Assembly: GCA_029204225.1 (NCBI GenBank)
Contig: CM055111.1
Location: forward strand, 46,746,255 to 46,810,254
Length of the DNA stretch: 64,000 nucleotides
DNA from: Diphasiastrum complanatum
Taxonomy: Eukaryota; Streptophyta; Lycopodiopsida; Lycopodiales; Lycopodiaceae
Direction of reading: 5' to 3'
Part shown: positions 22,685 through 33,632 of the stretch, in pieces
Layout: each line of letters opens with the position of its first letter
Position numbering within the stretch: the first letter of the stretch is position 1
Translations under genes and position numbers: made by a program
The notes under the pieces: model-generated
What the model was told of the DNA's origin: nothing
Databases searched by the model: none
Seen by the model: the letters and a program-made list of their open reading frames with translations, nothing else

Positions 22685-23708
22685 TGTTGGTCTACTCTTA
22701 GAGAGTGGTTTGGATGTCCACTTTAATCATGGTGTTTGCTTCATCTTGGAGAATGATGTTTGCATTGCAAAGGGATTTAAACATGGAAGATTGTTTAAGT
22801 TGGAAGCTAGTGTTGCTTTTGAAAGAATGAGCTTGGCGAAGGAGGAGATCACTCAAGAGGAGATCTTGGCAAAGTGTGATCTTCCTTGCATTGAGGAGGA
22901 GCATCAAAAGGAGGAAGATCTTGAGGATCAGCTTCAAAGCATGAGAGTTCCAAGGGAGTCCTCAATGACAATGGCCGAGTCATCAAATTGCATGCAAATT
23001 GTCCATTCAAGTGTGCATCTTGCAAGGGTGGTGGGCATTGGAGAGTCTACTATCTTTGAATACTTTTTGGAAAGTATTAGTAGACATGAGGTGACTTGTT
23101 TCTTACCTTTAAGATCCATGGTGTTTATTACTTTGTATGACAAGACAATGAAATGGGATGCTTTGAAATCTAGATTTGTTGTTGATAAAGCAATTTCATT
23201 GGATAACTATTTTTGTAATAGTTTGAATAGAGTCATAAAAGATGAAACATCATTTGCTTTAGAAATCTTTGTGTCCACATGCTTTGTGCATGATCATTCC
23301 AATCTAAGGACCAAAGATTATCCTATTTCAATGATAGGAATAATGGTAGTGTTTTGCTCTTCAAGTAGAGATTGTAGAATCTACTTGTTTTCAACCAAAG
23401 AATTTGTCAATGGTGGAAATGTGATCTTTCAAGAGTGGAAGATTTGTAAACTTGAAGAAGCACCTTTGGATCAACACATTATTCAATTCATTGATGTTTT
23501 GGAGTCAAGTCAAGTGGAGGATCAAGCTCAAGACCCGAGGACTCCAAGAAGAATCTTGAGTATCAAGATAGAGTCATCAGGGCTCAATCATATGGATCAA
23601 GCAAGGCAAGTTGTCTTTGGCAACATTATTTATGCACTTAATATTTTAATTGATGTATCTTCAAGTGCACAAAATGCCTTGGAATCCATGGCTTGGCATG
23701 ATGTTTAG
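22660..23708 (+). pseudogene. Copia-2 pol remnant with non-homologous insert
   Basis: In the frame shifted from gag, LLLESGLDVHFNHG and KHGRLFKLEASV continue the pre-integrase region up to about 22865. The expected His/Cys zinc-binding and catalytic D,D,E blocks are then absent. From about 22870 to 23310 comes an open stretch I cannot assign. From about 23320 a degraded integrase C-terminal and linker region returns (YLFSTKEFVNGGNVIFQE, later DPRTPRRI and ARQVVFGN). The frame stops at 23706-23708. No RT or RNase H follows before the 3' LTR. The element cannot transpose without help. Confidence 0.7.
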
Positions 23709-23915
23709 TTTTGAAGTGTGCTACATGTATATAGACACATTTATGGAACATCTTGTAAGGGATCCTCTAAGAGGTGGTGAAAAATTCTTCATGGACATCA
23801 TTCTCTATTGGAGTCTCAAAATTTCCTTGTTTGTAGCTGGATTTTTTAGATACTTCTAAAAGCTTTCATTCATCTATCAAGAGAGTTGTAAATAGATCAA
23901 GCTAAATTTGAGGAG
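23709..23915 (+). other. Copia-2 3' untranslated region and polypurine-like tract
   Basis: Short non-coding spacer ending in aaatttgaggag directly against the 3' LTR. Plus-strand synthesis would prime here. Confidence 0.55.
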
Positions 23916-24618
23916 TGTGAAGAATTGCCAAAAATTGGCAAATCTAGCTTGATCAAAAACCATGTAGAATAGTGTAAATTGTGTACACAAGTGGGTCCCA
24001 CATATGTGAGGCCATGATGCCACATGGGAAACCCATCCTAATGTAGGTTAGGTCAAGTCAAGAGAGTTGGTCACGTCTATTTGGTGGTCATCCCTACTTT
24101 ATAGGACCTACACCTAAGTTTAAGGTGAAAATTTGACCAACTAGCTACCTACCAAGCATAACTCTAGGAAATAGATTAGGGTTTCATTTTAGGTCAAGGA
24201 GAGTGAGTTAACTTCCTTATTACATGCTGGAAATCCACCTAACTTCAAGAAGGAAGTCGAATTTGCTATGTATTCCCTCTCTCCATAGTGAGAAGATAGA
24301 AAATTTTTGGAGCTCATTGGCAATCTCAAGCTAGTTCACTATGTACATTGAGTTTTTGTGATCCAAATGAAACCAAATCAATTTCTACTTGTTTCTCAGG
24401 TTGAAGGCCGTGTACTACAGCCTGTAGTACACACGTGTGGTCTCGGATTTCAATGTTTATCAATGCTTTTGATTGTTAATGCTTGTTGTTTGTCAAATTG
24501 CCAATCTAGATCAATTTTTTTGTGTCTAGTTTTTTGATAAATTGTTAAGCAAACATCCAATCACTCTTGTGGATCTTTTGTAGATCCATTTATGCTCCTA
24601 AAGTACAGTACTTTCACA
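23916..24618 (+). repeat. Copia-2 3' LTR (703 bp)
   Basis: Matches 14176-14876 with about 16 substitutions and a 2-bp insertion (gtgtactac for gtactac). It carries CACACGTGTG at 24430-24439, and a perfect 10-bp stem gtgtactaca/tgtagtacac at 24410-24432. Confidence 0.93.
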
Positions 24619-24690
24619 CATGAGTTCTTGATTGAAGATGAAGACGAACCTCTAGGTGCACAGGAGTTAGCTAGATACAAGAAGAGATCT
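24619..24690 (+). repeat. Copia gag fragment abutting the Copia-2 3' LTR
   Basis: About 70 bp nearly identical to Copia-2 gag at 21657-21727 (one clear difference, aagacgaacc for aagatgaacc). It sits exactly between the LTR end and resumed Helentron helicase sequence. A normal insertion would have a 5-bp target duplication here instead. It looks like filler DNA from break repair or a template switch. Confidence 0.85.
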
Positions 24691-25329
24691 CACTGGATTA
24701 ACCAACAATCTTATAAACCCATTCCGAATACGCCAAATATTCCTTACATGTGCCATACTAATAAAGAAATGGAAACACACAATGAACAAGCTTTTAAGCA
24801 AGCAAAGGACACCAATTTTTACCTACATGCAAGGGATACACGCTCTTGCACATGTAGCAAATCAATATCCATTCCTAAAAAACCAAGAAACACTGTTGGT
24901 TTATGGAAAACTATAGTTGTCAAAACAGGCATGCTTGTTGAAATATGTAGTTCAAACATCAATATTGAAGATGGTCTTGTAAATGGTGCTGATGGTCTAT
25001 TTCAAACAAAAATGACCACAATGGCAACTGATATTATTTGGATTCAATTTCTCGATTCACGCATTGGCCTGAAAACGCGACTTGCTCATAGTCACTTCTA
25101 TACAATGAAACATATACCAGAAACATGTACACCAATTTACAAAGTTAGTAAAGAATTCCAAATAGGATCCTCATTTTTAAATACTAGTACACGAAACCAG
25201 TTTCCTATACAACTTCTTGTTGCTTGGACTATACATCGTGCACAAGGTCTAACGATGGAACATGTAATTTTCAATCCTACCAGAACCAACAAACATGGCT
25301 TGACATATACAGCTCTATCTAGAATATGA
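24691..25329 (+). pseudogene. Helentron PIF1-type helicase, C-terminal part
   Basis: The frame continues on the far side of Copia-2. QFPIQLLVAWTIHRAQGLTM followed by LTYTALSRI is the PIF1/RecD-like C-terminal signature with the terminal ALSR box. About 210 codons survive. Motifs I to IV are missing: the Rep side ends before them and this side begins after them. The frame ends in a single TGA at 25327-25329, and the EEP domain follows in the same frame. It was one polypeptide with Rep upstream and EEP downstream in the ancestral element. Confidence 0.85.
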
Positions 25330-26130
25330 AATATTAAAAATTTATATTTAACCACCCCGCTCCATAATCAACAATTGAAAGTCGACCCATGTATTAGAAA
25401 AAAAATGCACCGCCTTTGCAATCATGCAAATTGGCGCATTCAAATTCCTATCATGGAGCATTTCAGAACTACACACCTTGTTATTCAATCTTTAAACAAT
25501 GTCTCATTGCAAAAACATGAAATTGATATTTTAGCGGATTACAATTTGATGAGCTCAAATATCTTGTGTTTCCAAGAAACAAGAAATCACAACCAAGCAT
25601 CATACTTGACCAGGAATTTCCATGCCATACAAAATTACTGCTTCTTTGGCACAACCATATACTATGACCGTACCCAACAATTGCATTGTTATGTCATACA
25701 CAATACAGATGTCGCAGAAATTATCAAAGCTTATTTCAATGTGAACAAACCATATAGTATGATTGTGCTTGCAATGTATCGAAAACCGAATTCAAATTTG
25801 ATGAGTTTCTTGAATACAATAGAGGATATATTACAAAATGCGTCCACAGACATACCAACACCAATGACCATTCTTGGAGACTTCAATATCAATATGCTTG
25901 CTTGCAACAACCATGCCAACCATCTTACGACATTCATGCAAAAACATGGTTTCCAACAAACTATCACTACACCAACAACATTGTATGGAAGCCAATTAGA
26001 TCATATATGGACAAATGCACCCAACTCAAAAAACTTTTACGAAGTCACACTGTTATTGGAGTGACCACTCACCAATTTATTACCTATATAGTGACCCAAA
26101 TATCGTGTAAGTCTCCTTCATCGAGTTCCT
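25330..26130 (+). pseudogene. Endonuclease/exonuclease/phosphatase (AP-endonuclease-like) domain of the Helentron
   Basis: The domain has the EEP signature blocks in order: ILCFQET (metal-binding Glu) near 25555-25580, ILGDFNIN near 25870-25890, QLDHIWTN near 25995-26020, and, after a one-base shift near 26050, a block ending SDHSPIY at about 26060-26080. It lies in the same frame as the PIF1 C-terminus, with one TGA between them. EEP domains fused behind the helicase distinguish Helentrons from ordinary plant Helitrons; LINE EEP domains instead precede a reverse transcriptase, and none is present here. The stop and the frameshift make it non-functional. Confidence 0.8.
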
Positions 26131-29100
26131 ATTGCTGGAAGTGGTGTTGGTTCTCATGGAGCTCAACATAAAGAGTAGCATTACTGTCATTGCATTCTTG
26201 GACAAGATCAGAACAACCCTGTAACTGCCCTGCCTTCTGACTTGCATCAAACAATAACTTTTAAACCACCTTCTAACATTCACATTTCCCACATGCAATT
26301 TTTTGTACTGAGATGACTTTCCCCATCTTTTGTGTCACATTCACATTTACTCTAACACATGTAAAATAAAATAAAGTACCAACCTAAGTGGCTTGCCACA
26401 GGCCCTAGTTTCTTCTTGTGAATAACATGTTGAAAGTCTCGTGGGAGAGAGAAGCAGGATGCAGAACTGTAGGAGCATTGGAGGAGGCTGGAACAAATCT
26501 TACTATAGGAAAGAGTTGAGATAAACTGCACAATCTAATTGCAATAGGTGTCCTACGTTGATATTCAAGAGGGACAGAAAATCATCAGAAAATTTCCAAA
26601 GAATGCAAGCTTTGATATGAGGAAAAACTAAAGATTCCAGGTCGTCTTCAATACCAAGAACTTCACCAAGGTTAGAGAGTAGGTCAAAGAGTAGACACTT
26701 AAGCCTCGGAGGAAAGAACAGAAGAGAGAAATGAACCGGTAGAAAGATAGAATCCGCATTCTGCAAGTTAAAAGTCTTGCTGAACTTATAGCACATGAAA
26801 CGAAGAGGAGAGGAAAGAAGGAGTGAATGTCCTCAACTGTGCCAAAGTGAAGGAGAAAACAATTATTGGCAAGTGCCTCGAAGCCAGAAAAGGATTCAAA
26901 GTAGGGAAAAATGAGCAGGTTAATAAACTCTTTGATTAGGAGCAGATCAGGTTGCAAATCACCAAGAGGAGAGCTAGCGAAGGTTCAAATTAAGAAACTT
27001 TAGATGCGTTGAGAGCATCAATGTCAGGAAGAAAGGAATAAGAAAGAAGGCCATTAACAAACATTTTCGATTCAAAAGAAATCTTCACTCGCTTGCGGGA
27101 AAGGAAAAACCGTGTCACATTTATGAGCGTGATAAGCCATGGAAAGCGACAGTGGGAACTACTAGTGACACAAAATCTAAAGTGTAAAGGCCAAAGAAGA
27201 AGGGAAACAACAAAGGAAGAAGGAAGTATATCACAGATCCGAGTAGAGCCAAAGGGAGTAACGTAAAGCCTGGTATCCCTATCTGTGTTGAAAAATACAA
27301 GGCAGAGAAAAAGGTCAGCACCCACCACCACAGTAGCCAAATAGCAAAGGGTCAGAGGCTGTGCTGAGAAACACAAGGCGAGAAACCCAAAACCCTGAGC
27401 AAGTCCTACTACAGTACAGGATCAGCACTAGGCTGAGAACAGACTCTTGATCACCACAACTAATCAGAAGGTACAAATCAAGAATTGACTTGAGGGAATC
27501 AGCGATACCTCGACAACGTAGAACACAAACAATGCAAGAACAATGCTTGTGTAACGTGTTGAAGAACACAATGAGGGTGCCCAAGAGCTAGGTGCAAGAC
27601 CCCAAAAGGAGCAAGGTATGTTGAACAAATGAGAGAGCTCATGAACCAAGAACAAGATACCTAAGGGAGCAAAGACAGCTCCAAACTGGCACCAGTATCT
27701 CTATCTCTGCCCTGATAAGCAAGAGCAGACTCTCAGCCAAACTGCACACCACACAACTAGCTTTTAGATATTATTAGTATTTGCTCGATATTGGTAGTCC
27801 TATCATAGTACATAGGATATTGAACAACAGTTCAGCTCTAAACCATCCGCATTGACCGCCCCACTTTGCCCATTCTGCTCCGCTTCCAATTGTAATTTAT
27901 TTTACATGAGAAAGTCGAATGGTTTACATGCTATGGCATCCACGCCTTTTGTGGTATTGGAAAATGAAAAGCCAATTATAATAAACGGCAATAAAAGAAA
28001 AAAATAAAAGTGGACATAATACCATAAAGAAAGATGTGCTAGAGATTGTCATGACACCTATCAAGAGGCATTGAGAGGATTATTAGTAGTACAAAGTGGA
28101 GACAACCACAGTAACTTCCAAAGTTGTCTCACATTGAAGACTTCACAAGTGACATGTTTGTATACATTGAAATCCATTGAGATTTTTGCATCTAGTTAGT
28201 ATTTCTTGTAGTTAGAAAAAGAATGTAGGTAATATGACATGGCATGCCATGTGCTACATAATCGGTGAACCACGGAGAGAATGAAACTCGCAAAACTCGC
28301 AAAACTCGTAGTGGGGAGACATAGGAAAATAATGGATTCTCCAAGCCTTTAAAAAATCTGAATTTTTTATTAATAGTAGGTAGATGGCTTAGTAAGGTAG
28401 TTCCATTCATTCGTTCATTTTGTTAGCACACTATTGGCTTGCTAATCTAAAGTAAAGGATGTAGGTTGTTGTAGAGTGATACATGGCAATTATGGAGATA
28501 TGGAGAGTATTTAAAGTTGTTTAGCTTTGGGTTTGTTGGGATTTAGTGCCCTTTTGTTATGAGAAAAGCATTATTTGATAGCATAACTAAAAAATGTTCG
28601 AGCAAGGTAAAATGACATTTACGTTTTGTTATTCTATGTTTATGATATTTTGCTAATGACTTTAGGTGCAAATGGTTTAAATGAGTTAACTATTTTGATT
28701 TTTTACTCGCCTTCATATTTGGGCTTTGTTGAGTACTTCCACTATTATAACATTTTTTGTGTTTGCTAGTGCTAATGGTGAGAATATGTGTAAATCCTAG
28801 GAAAGTTTTAGGAAAGACACATTTAGTTAGACATTTCACATGGTAGAAGTAGAGAACTATTATGTGGGCACCTAAAGAAGAAGGAAAAAGAAAATTCAAA
28901 AAAGGATCAAAGAGGAGTATAAAATTTGTAGTATCAAAATATTTGGGATTGATGTAAGACATCATGAGAATATTAATGTTTATGAAAGTAGTCTTCTAAT
29001 CATACGTTTTTATCGAATTTGAGTCCTTAGAATGGGCCCTCGAACAACCATTATCTACTTCATAATAGGCTCTGGTATATTCATCAATACTTATGACCCC

Positions 29101-30880
29101 GGTCTCATCCAACATTGTAAAAACATCATTAAGGTGGATATTTAGTCATGCCACTTTTAGATTTTGCTACACCATTAGAAGGTGGGTTGGCCTTGCACCT
29201 TTAGTCACAAGGAGAAATGAACTCATCCTCATTTCATTATAGTATATACCATGGCCCATTAGTACTATTTTATAACATACAATTGAGAATCTAGATATTT
29301 ACTTAAGATTCCTCTTAGCCTCCACACCATAAAGTGCACTTTGGATAATTTCTTGGTATTTTAAGTTGTTAGTCATTGGGTCTAAGTGATAGATTATGTA
29401 CTAAGTATCCTTCGTGAGAATATGGGATATCGTTGGTAGCACGTTAAGCTGCGAGAGAGGCGAAGATTCTTACAAGGCATTGAATGAAGGATACTAGACG
29501 TGACATTTGGAGATGGACATCTTAGATTAAAAGTATTCTAAACCACTGCAATGGCCTATAACCAGACTTCTCTTGGCCAGCCACAAGATGCTACATTCAT
29601 GTTTTGTCTCGCACAAATGCTACATATACATTTTATCATACATTCTTCTAAATATTTGGTACTTTGGCTAGAAAAATACATGCCAACATCTTTAGAGTAG
29701 TGAACAGCATCCCTTATATTTGGGAAGTTGCACATAACAATGCGTTGAAGATCTATAGTGGAGAGAAACTGGTGCAGCTCACTGGCGTGTGGCAATGGGT
29801 CCAAATCCAACGGTGTGAAGTGGGTGAGGTTAAAAATCCATGTACTTCTAGGAAAAAACTTGCAAGTTGTGGAAACTTCTCTCACATGTTGGTCTCCTTT
29901 TTGTCCTCCTCATAATAGGGCTCCAAATTTGACGTGCGTGCATTGCCTTTCATTTCATATGGGGTGTAAATTTCACATTACCTCCCAAACAACCTTCAAA
30001 TGAAATTCTTGGTTTTTCTTAACTTTCAAATCACTTAAAATAACCTTCTTGTTGTTTAGCTGAATATTTGACGGTCCTTAAACTGATATGAAATTACGCT
30101 TTTTTTGACTGATTGTTTCTGCCTTCAGTATTGAAAGACAAGTAAGCCTTCCTTGGAAGTTGGGTCTTGACAAAGTCTTGATAACAAGGAGAAGCCTGGG
30201 AGTCAAGACAAAAATAAAAAAATTCATGAGATCTTTTGATCATATCTGGTTATCCTTCCTTGATTTTCAGGTATTTTCCGTGCAGATTTTTGGGTATTCC
30301 ATGCAAGATCTGGAATCTCATCTATCTACAACATCTTTGCGTTCTCGCATGTGGGGTAACAATGAAGGATCTTGCTTTTCATACTTCATGTCAGGATACT
30401 CTGCTTCTCATAAATTTTAAGTATGACTCTATGAGCTCACGAAAGACAGTGCAATTTTTTATTTGGACAAAGCGCATTGATCTGGAAATGCTCTACTTGC
30501 CTCACTGCCAGGTACAGGTAGTGCCACTGTGTGACAGACATGAAACCGTAGCAGTTTTGCTGGTCCTCATCTTTGACGTAAGTTTATAGCTTGATGGGTA
30601 TTAAGAAGTTGAATTACCTCCGGATGTGAATCCTGGAGACTTTGGTCCATCCATTACCCATCCGAAGTATGTGAAAAATACTCCTGTCTTCAAACTCAGA
30701 CTCTGATCATACTCAGGGTTAAAGACCTGTAATTTCTATGCGAGTGATAAGTAGGACTAGTTCAGTAGCTTGAGGATATGATCATGGCTTGGACCGAGTC
30801 TTGAGCTCCATAAGAGAAGACTATTTTTACTGATAAAAACTAACACTCGATAATTCCTCACTGATGGAAGCATGCTCTAA
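26131..30880. other. Long stretch without a recognised gene
   Basis: Several minus-strand frames of 60-130 codons (26503-27655) and a 109-codon frame at 29556-29885 show no family motifs. A 117-codon frame at 30236-30589 on + lies just upstream of the PHD gene and may be non-coding. No LTRs, terminal repeats or RNA genes were recognised. Regulatory sequence for the PHD gene may lie in its last few hundred bases. Confidence 0.45.
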
Positions 30881-30949
30881 GACCAGGGCAAAGCTGTACA
30901 GAATAATATAGGTGCAGAAAGTAGGAAAGAGCTGTTATACAAGGCTGAA

Positions 30950-31627
30950 ATGGAGGACTACAATAAAATAAAGACTTCAGAAGCGAGGCGGCTTGAGAAG
31001 TGGGCGGGCAAAGAGTGCAATATGTGCGGCGATGTAGGTTTTTATGAAGAGCTTTTCAGATGCACAAGATGCCAAGCGAGGTATCAGCACACGTAAGTCT
31101 CGATGATTCATTTAGCTTCTCATGTGAATTGTGATGGCAGCACAAACTAGTAGCAAACGGTTCTTACATTTTGCAAATGAACATTTTCTAAGTTCTAATT
31201 GAAGGAATATTTCTGCAGTTATTGCAGTATTACGTATCCCAACTTGGCAGTAGATCATCGATGGATATGTGATTGGTGCTCACATGTCGGGAGAACAGTA
31301 GCGGTGAAGCATCAGAAGATGAAGACCAGTCGAAGAAAGAATAAACATTCAATCAAAGCGCAATGGTGCAAATCCATTGATGCACTTGAGCTTTTATTAG
31401 TTGTGGGACAGTCAATACTAAGAGGAGAGGTTATAGCAGCAGATGGCAGTGTACATCAACAGGAGGTAAATCAGCAACAAGAGCTCAGGAAGCTGCAGTG
31501 CTCAACATTGAAAGAGAAAAGCAAACTCGGTGTAGACGAATTCAATCGATCGAGCAAAAATCCTTTCCGTTTAAAAACCTCATCGAAAGGGATTGCACGC
31601 CGATACAGGCTACTGTCTGATTTCTAG
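30950..31627 (+). CDS. PHD-finger protein, two exons, about 183 aa
   Basis: Exon 1 is 30950-31092 and exon 2 is 31219-31627; the 126-bp intron has GTAAGT and CTGCAG ends, and joining keeps the frame (552 nt including stop TAG). The zinc finger follows C4HC3 spacing: C23, C26, C38, C41, H47, C50, C65, C68 (ECNMCGDVG, FRCTRCQARYQHT, YCS, ICDWC). This order and the C-terminal RRYRLLSDF resemble a family of short plant PHD proteins that end in a similar RRYKLL motif. PHD fingers usually bind histone H3 tails in the nucleus; the substrate here is unknown. A basic patch (KTSRRKNKH) follows the finger. The frame is open upstream of the ATG to 30881, so a longer start or another 5' exon is possible. 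No lesion is visible. It is the only convincing host gene in the window. Confidence 0.85.
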
Positions 31628-32899
31628 TGCTGATTGTCTAAGCAGCATAAGCGCATGTGCGTGAGCACCGCTATTCTTTTTGGTTTCTCCCGATGATTAC
31701 AGCTGCTTCATGACATTTCTGGAAGTGACTTCAAATTTTGGGACTGAAAGTTTAAAGATCAGCTTCCTCATCGATATTCAGCAGTCAATTATATGCTATA
31801 GTAGTGAAAGGATGAAAATTTATGCTCATCAATGTATGTAACTTCAACAATAATTAAACTTGCAAATCCTGTGGTTGCAACCAGCTACCATATATGCTTG
31901 CATAAATTTCAGCTAGTATTAATTCAAGCCTCATGACCTTGTATCATAGCATTTTAAACTGAGACCATAGTGCTGGAATTTGAGCTGTTAAAATGCAAAG
32001 TTTATATATCTGGACGGTTTAGCATTAATGAATCCTTCCAATTGTCAATTGCAGCTTGATGATCAGCTTATGGCAAAATGACCTAATAATTTTGAGTAGA
32101 GTTCTCATCATCTAGAAAACTAGATGGACTTTTCCTTCATTAAGTAATGAGCCACTTACTACTTCCTTTTCTTTCCATGAGATCCCATGTTCAACTTCAA
32201 TTTCAATGTGCATACAAATGAGGACATAACAGAATAAGGTGATTGATATATCATGTACGCAAGCAATTGAAATTGTTGAGACACAGAAAAACAAAGATTG
32301 CATTTTGGAAGAATTATAGAATTTAAGATAATTATTCTAATGCTCAAACTCACGAATGGGTGACACCTTATCTTTTAGCAAATTATCACAATAGCTTATT
32401 GCTATTAAGTCAAAGCTAGAAAATTAGATGGACTTGGAATAATACATTCAAGTGGTAAGTTGGTGAAGAATTATTTCTTCTTGTTGATGCCATTTGCATA
32501 AGGACATATAAGAGTAAAAAAATTGCATCAACATGATTCCAGCTTCTAATCTTCAAGCTTACATAGCCCTATCAATTTTCTACTTATAAACTATTTAATG
32601 CAAAAAGATACTCATATGATAATGAGCAACATTATTATACTACTGATATGAATTTATACTACAAGATTAACACCTAGTCCACATTCTAACTTGTATATGC
32701 TTACAAACTTCTGATAACAATCATTTACTTTTGTCATTGCATCATAAGTTCTGCATCATGAGTTCATCATATGTTAAGTTACAACCTAGAATATGTTAAC
32801 AATAACAAGAGCCTCCAACCTACATATGTGCTACAATATTAAACATTATACTTCCAAAATACTATTTCCCAAATGCTAAAACATGTTTATCTCAAACAC
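31628..32899. other. Downstream region of the PHD gene, no gene recognised
   Basis: AT-rich. A segment near 32336-32430 (atgctcaaa, later cttttagcaaat and tcacaatagc) resembles 50111-50170, so a dispersed repeat is likely. Short repeats of gaaaactagatggactt occur near 32116 and 32420. Confidence 0.4.
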
Positions 32900-33306
32900 T
32901 AAACAGATTTATCATTATGAAGTTATTAGCTTCTTAGCTTCAATGGTCTAGATATGACTATGATTTTTAAGTGGACCTTCCGATTTAGATTCCATAGCCC
33001 TTTTATATTTCCTCTTTGACTTATACCTTGATAAGCAAGACTGATCAACCTAGGAATATCAAGGCTTGAACACCCAAAACAACTTAAGAACATGGAGACT
33101 TCTAGCATCAATCTCATGAAAGTAAGAGCAATACAAGAGGGTATCCAAGCTTCGAGTCTCAAACCTGTATTCTCTTCTCTTGAGCTCAAGCAAAAAGACA
33201 TCTATATATCATACGCTATATGGGATGAGGCATACACATGTTGCTATTACAAGGCCCATCATGGGACATTTATGACATGGAAGAACTAAACTTCATGTTT
33301 CTCACA
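32900..33306 (-). repeat. Probable 3' LTR of Copia-6 (right edge only is defined)
   Basis: On the minus strand the sequence after the polypurine tract starts TGTGAGAAACATG at 33306, as expected for an LTR. The other edge is not identified, so 32900 is arbitrary. Confidence 0.45.
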
Positions 33307-33632
33307 ATCTCCCTCCAAGTTAAGTTTGCTTTAACAACTGAAAGCTCACATCTTAAACTCTTAAATTTATATCTAAACAAAGGTTTTGTGAAAATGTCGA
33401 CAAGTTGTTCACCGGTGTTGCAATGTACCACGTCCACTTCAGAATCTTTGATTAAAAGCTTTTCACAAATGAAATGGTAATTAACCTTTATGAGCTTCTT
33501 CTACATGCATTGTAAACTAGTCTCCTTGCCAACTAGATTCCACTTGGACTATCACTCTATATGACCATCTCTTGAACTTGTGGGATGCCCATATCCTTTA
33601 GGATTTTCTTTGGCCATTTACTTATTGTGTTG
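33307..33632 (-). pseudogene. Copia-6 RNase H C-terminal fragment
   Basis: The minus-strand translation reads ISKWPKKILKDMGIP, then a degraded ARRLVYNA block, then NYHFICEKLL and EQLVDIFTKPL. This is the end of a Copia RNase H domain (compare YHFVREQVL and VADIFTKAL in Copia-1). Several stops and frame changes are present. GGAGGGAGAT just before the LTR start at 33306 is the polypurine tract. The fragment is cut at 33632 by the terminus of CACTA-2. Its sequence is diverged from Copia-1, so it is another family. Confidence 0.75.

Larger units (their letters stand above)
14176..24618 (+). mobile_element. Copia-2: LTR retrotransposon lacking RT, host of nested Copia-1
   Basis: Two LTRs of 701 and 703 bp begin TGTGAAGAATTG and end TTTCACA. 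A tRNA-iMet primer site follows the 5' LTR, and a purine stretch (aaatttgaggag) precedes the 3' LTR. I count about 16 substitutions plus a 2-bp indel between the LTRs, roughly 2.3%. Internal content is leader, gag, protease and a short degraded pol remnant; integrase core, RT and RNase H are not recognisable. Flanks are ATTTT on the left and CATGA on the right, so there is no target-site duplication. Copia-1 is inserted in its leader. Confidence 0.9.
8423..26130 (+). mobile_element. Decayed Helentron-type rolling-circle transposon (termini not located)
   Basis: The coding order on the + strand is RPA-like, Rep (HUH), PIF1 helicase, EEP endonuclease. Copia-2, with Copia-1 nested in it, occupies 14176-24690. 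A large part of the helicase is missing at that junction. The true ends lie outside the coding limits given here; I could not pick a 5' TC or a 3' CTRR-plus-hairpin terminus. Multiple stops and frameshifts indicate an old insertion. Confidence 0.75.

Noticed and set aside
24592-24690. Helicase frame starting upstream at 24592
   Set aside because: Its first 33 codons are LTR end and displaced gag; helicase homology begins only at about 24691.
26503-27655. Cluster of overlapping minus-strand frames rich in Leu, Phe and Ser
   Set aside because: They overlap in different frames, lack motifs and look like antisense of purine-rich sequence.
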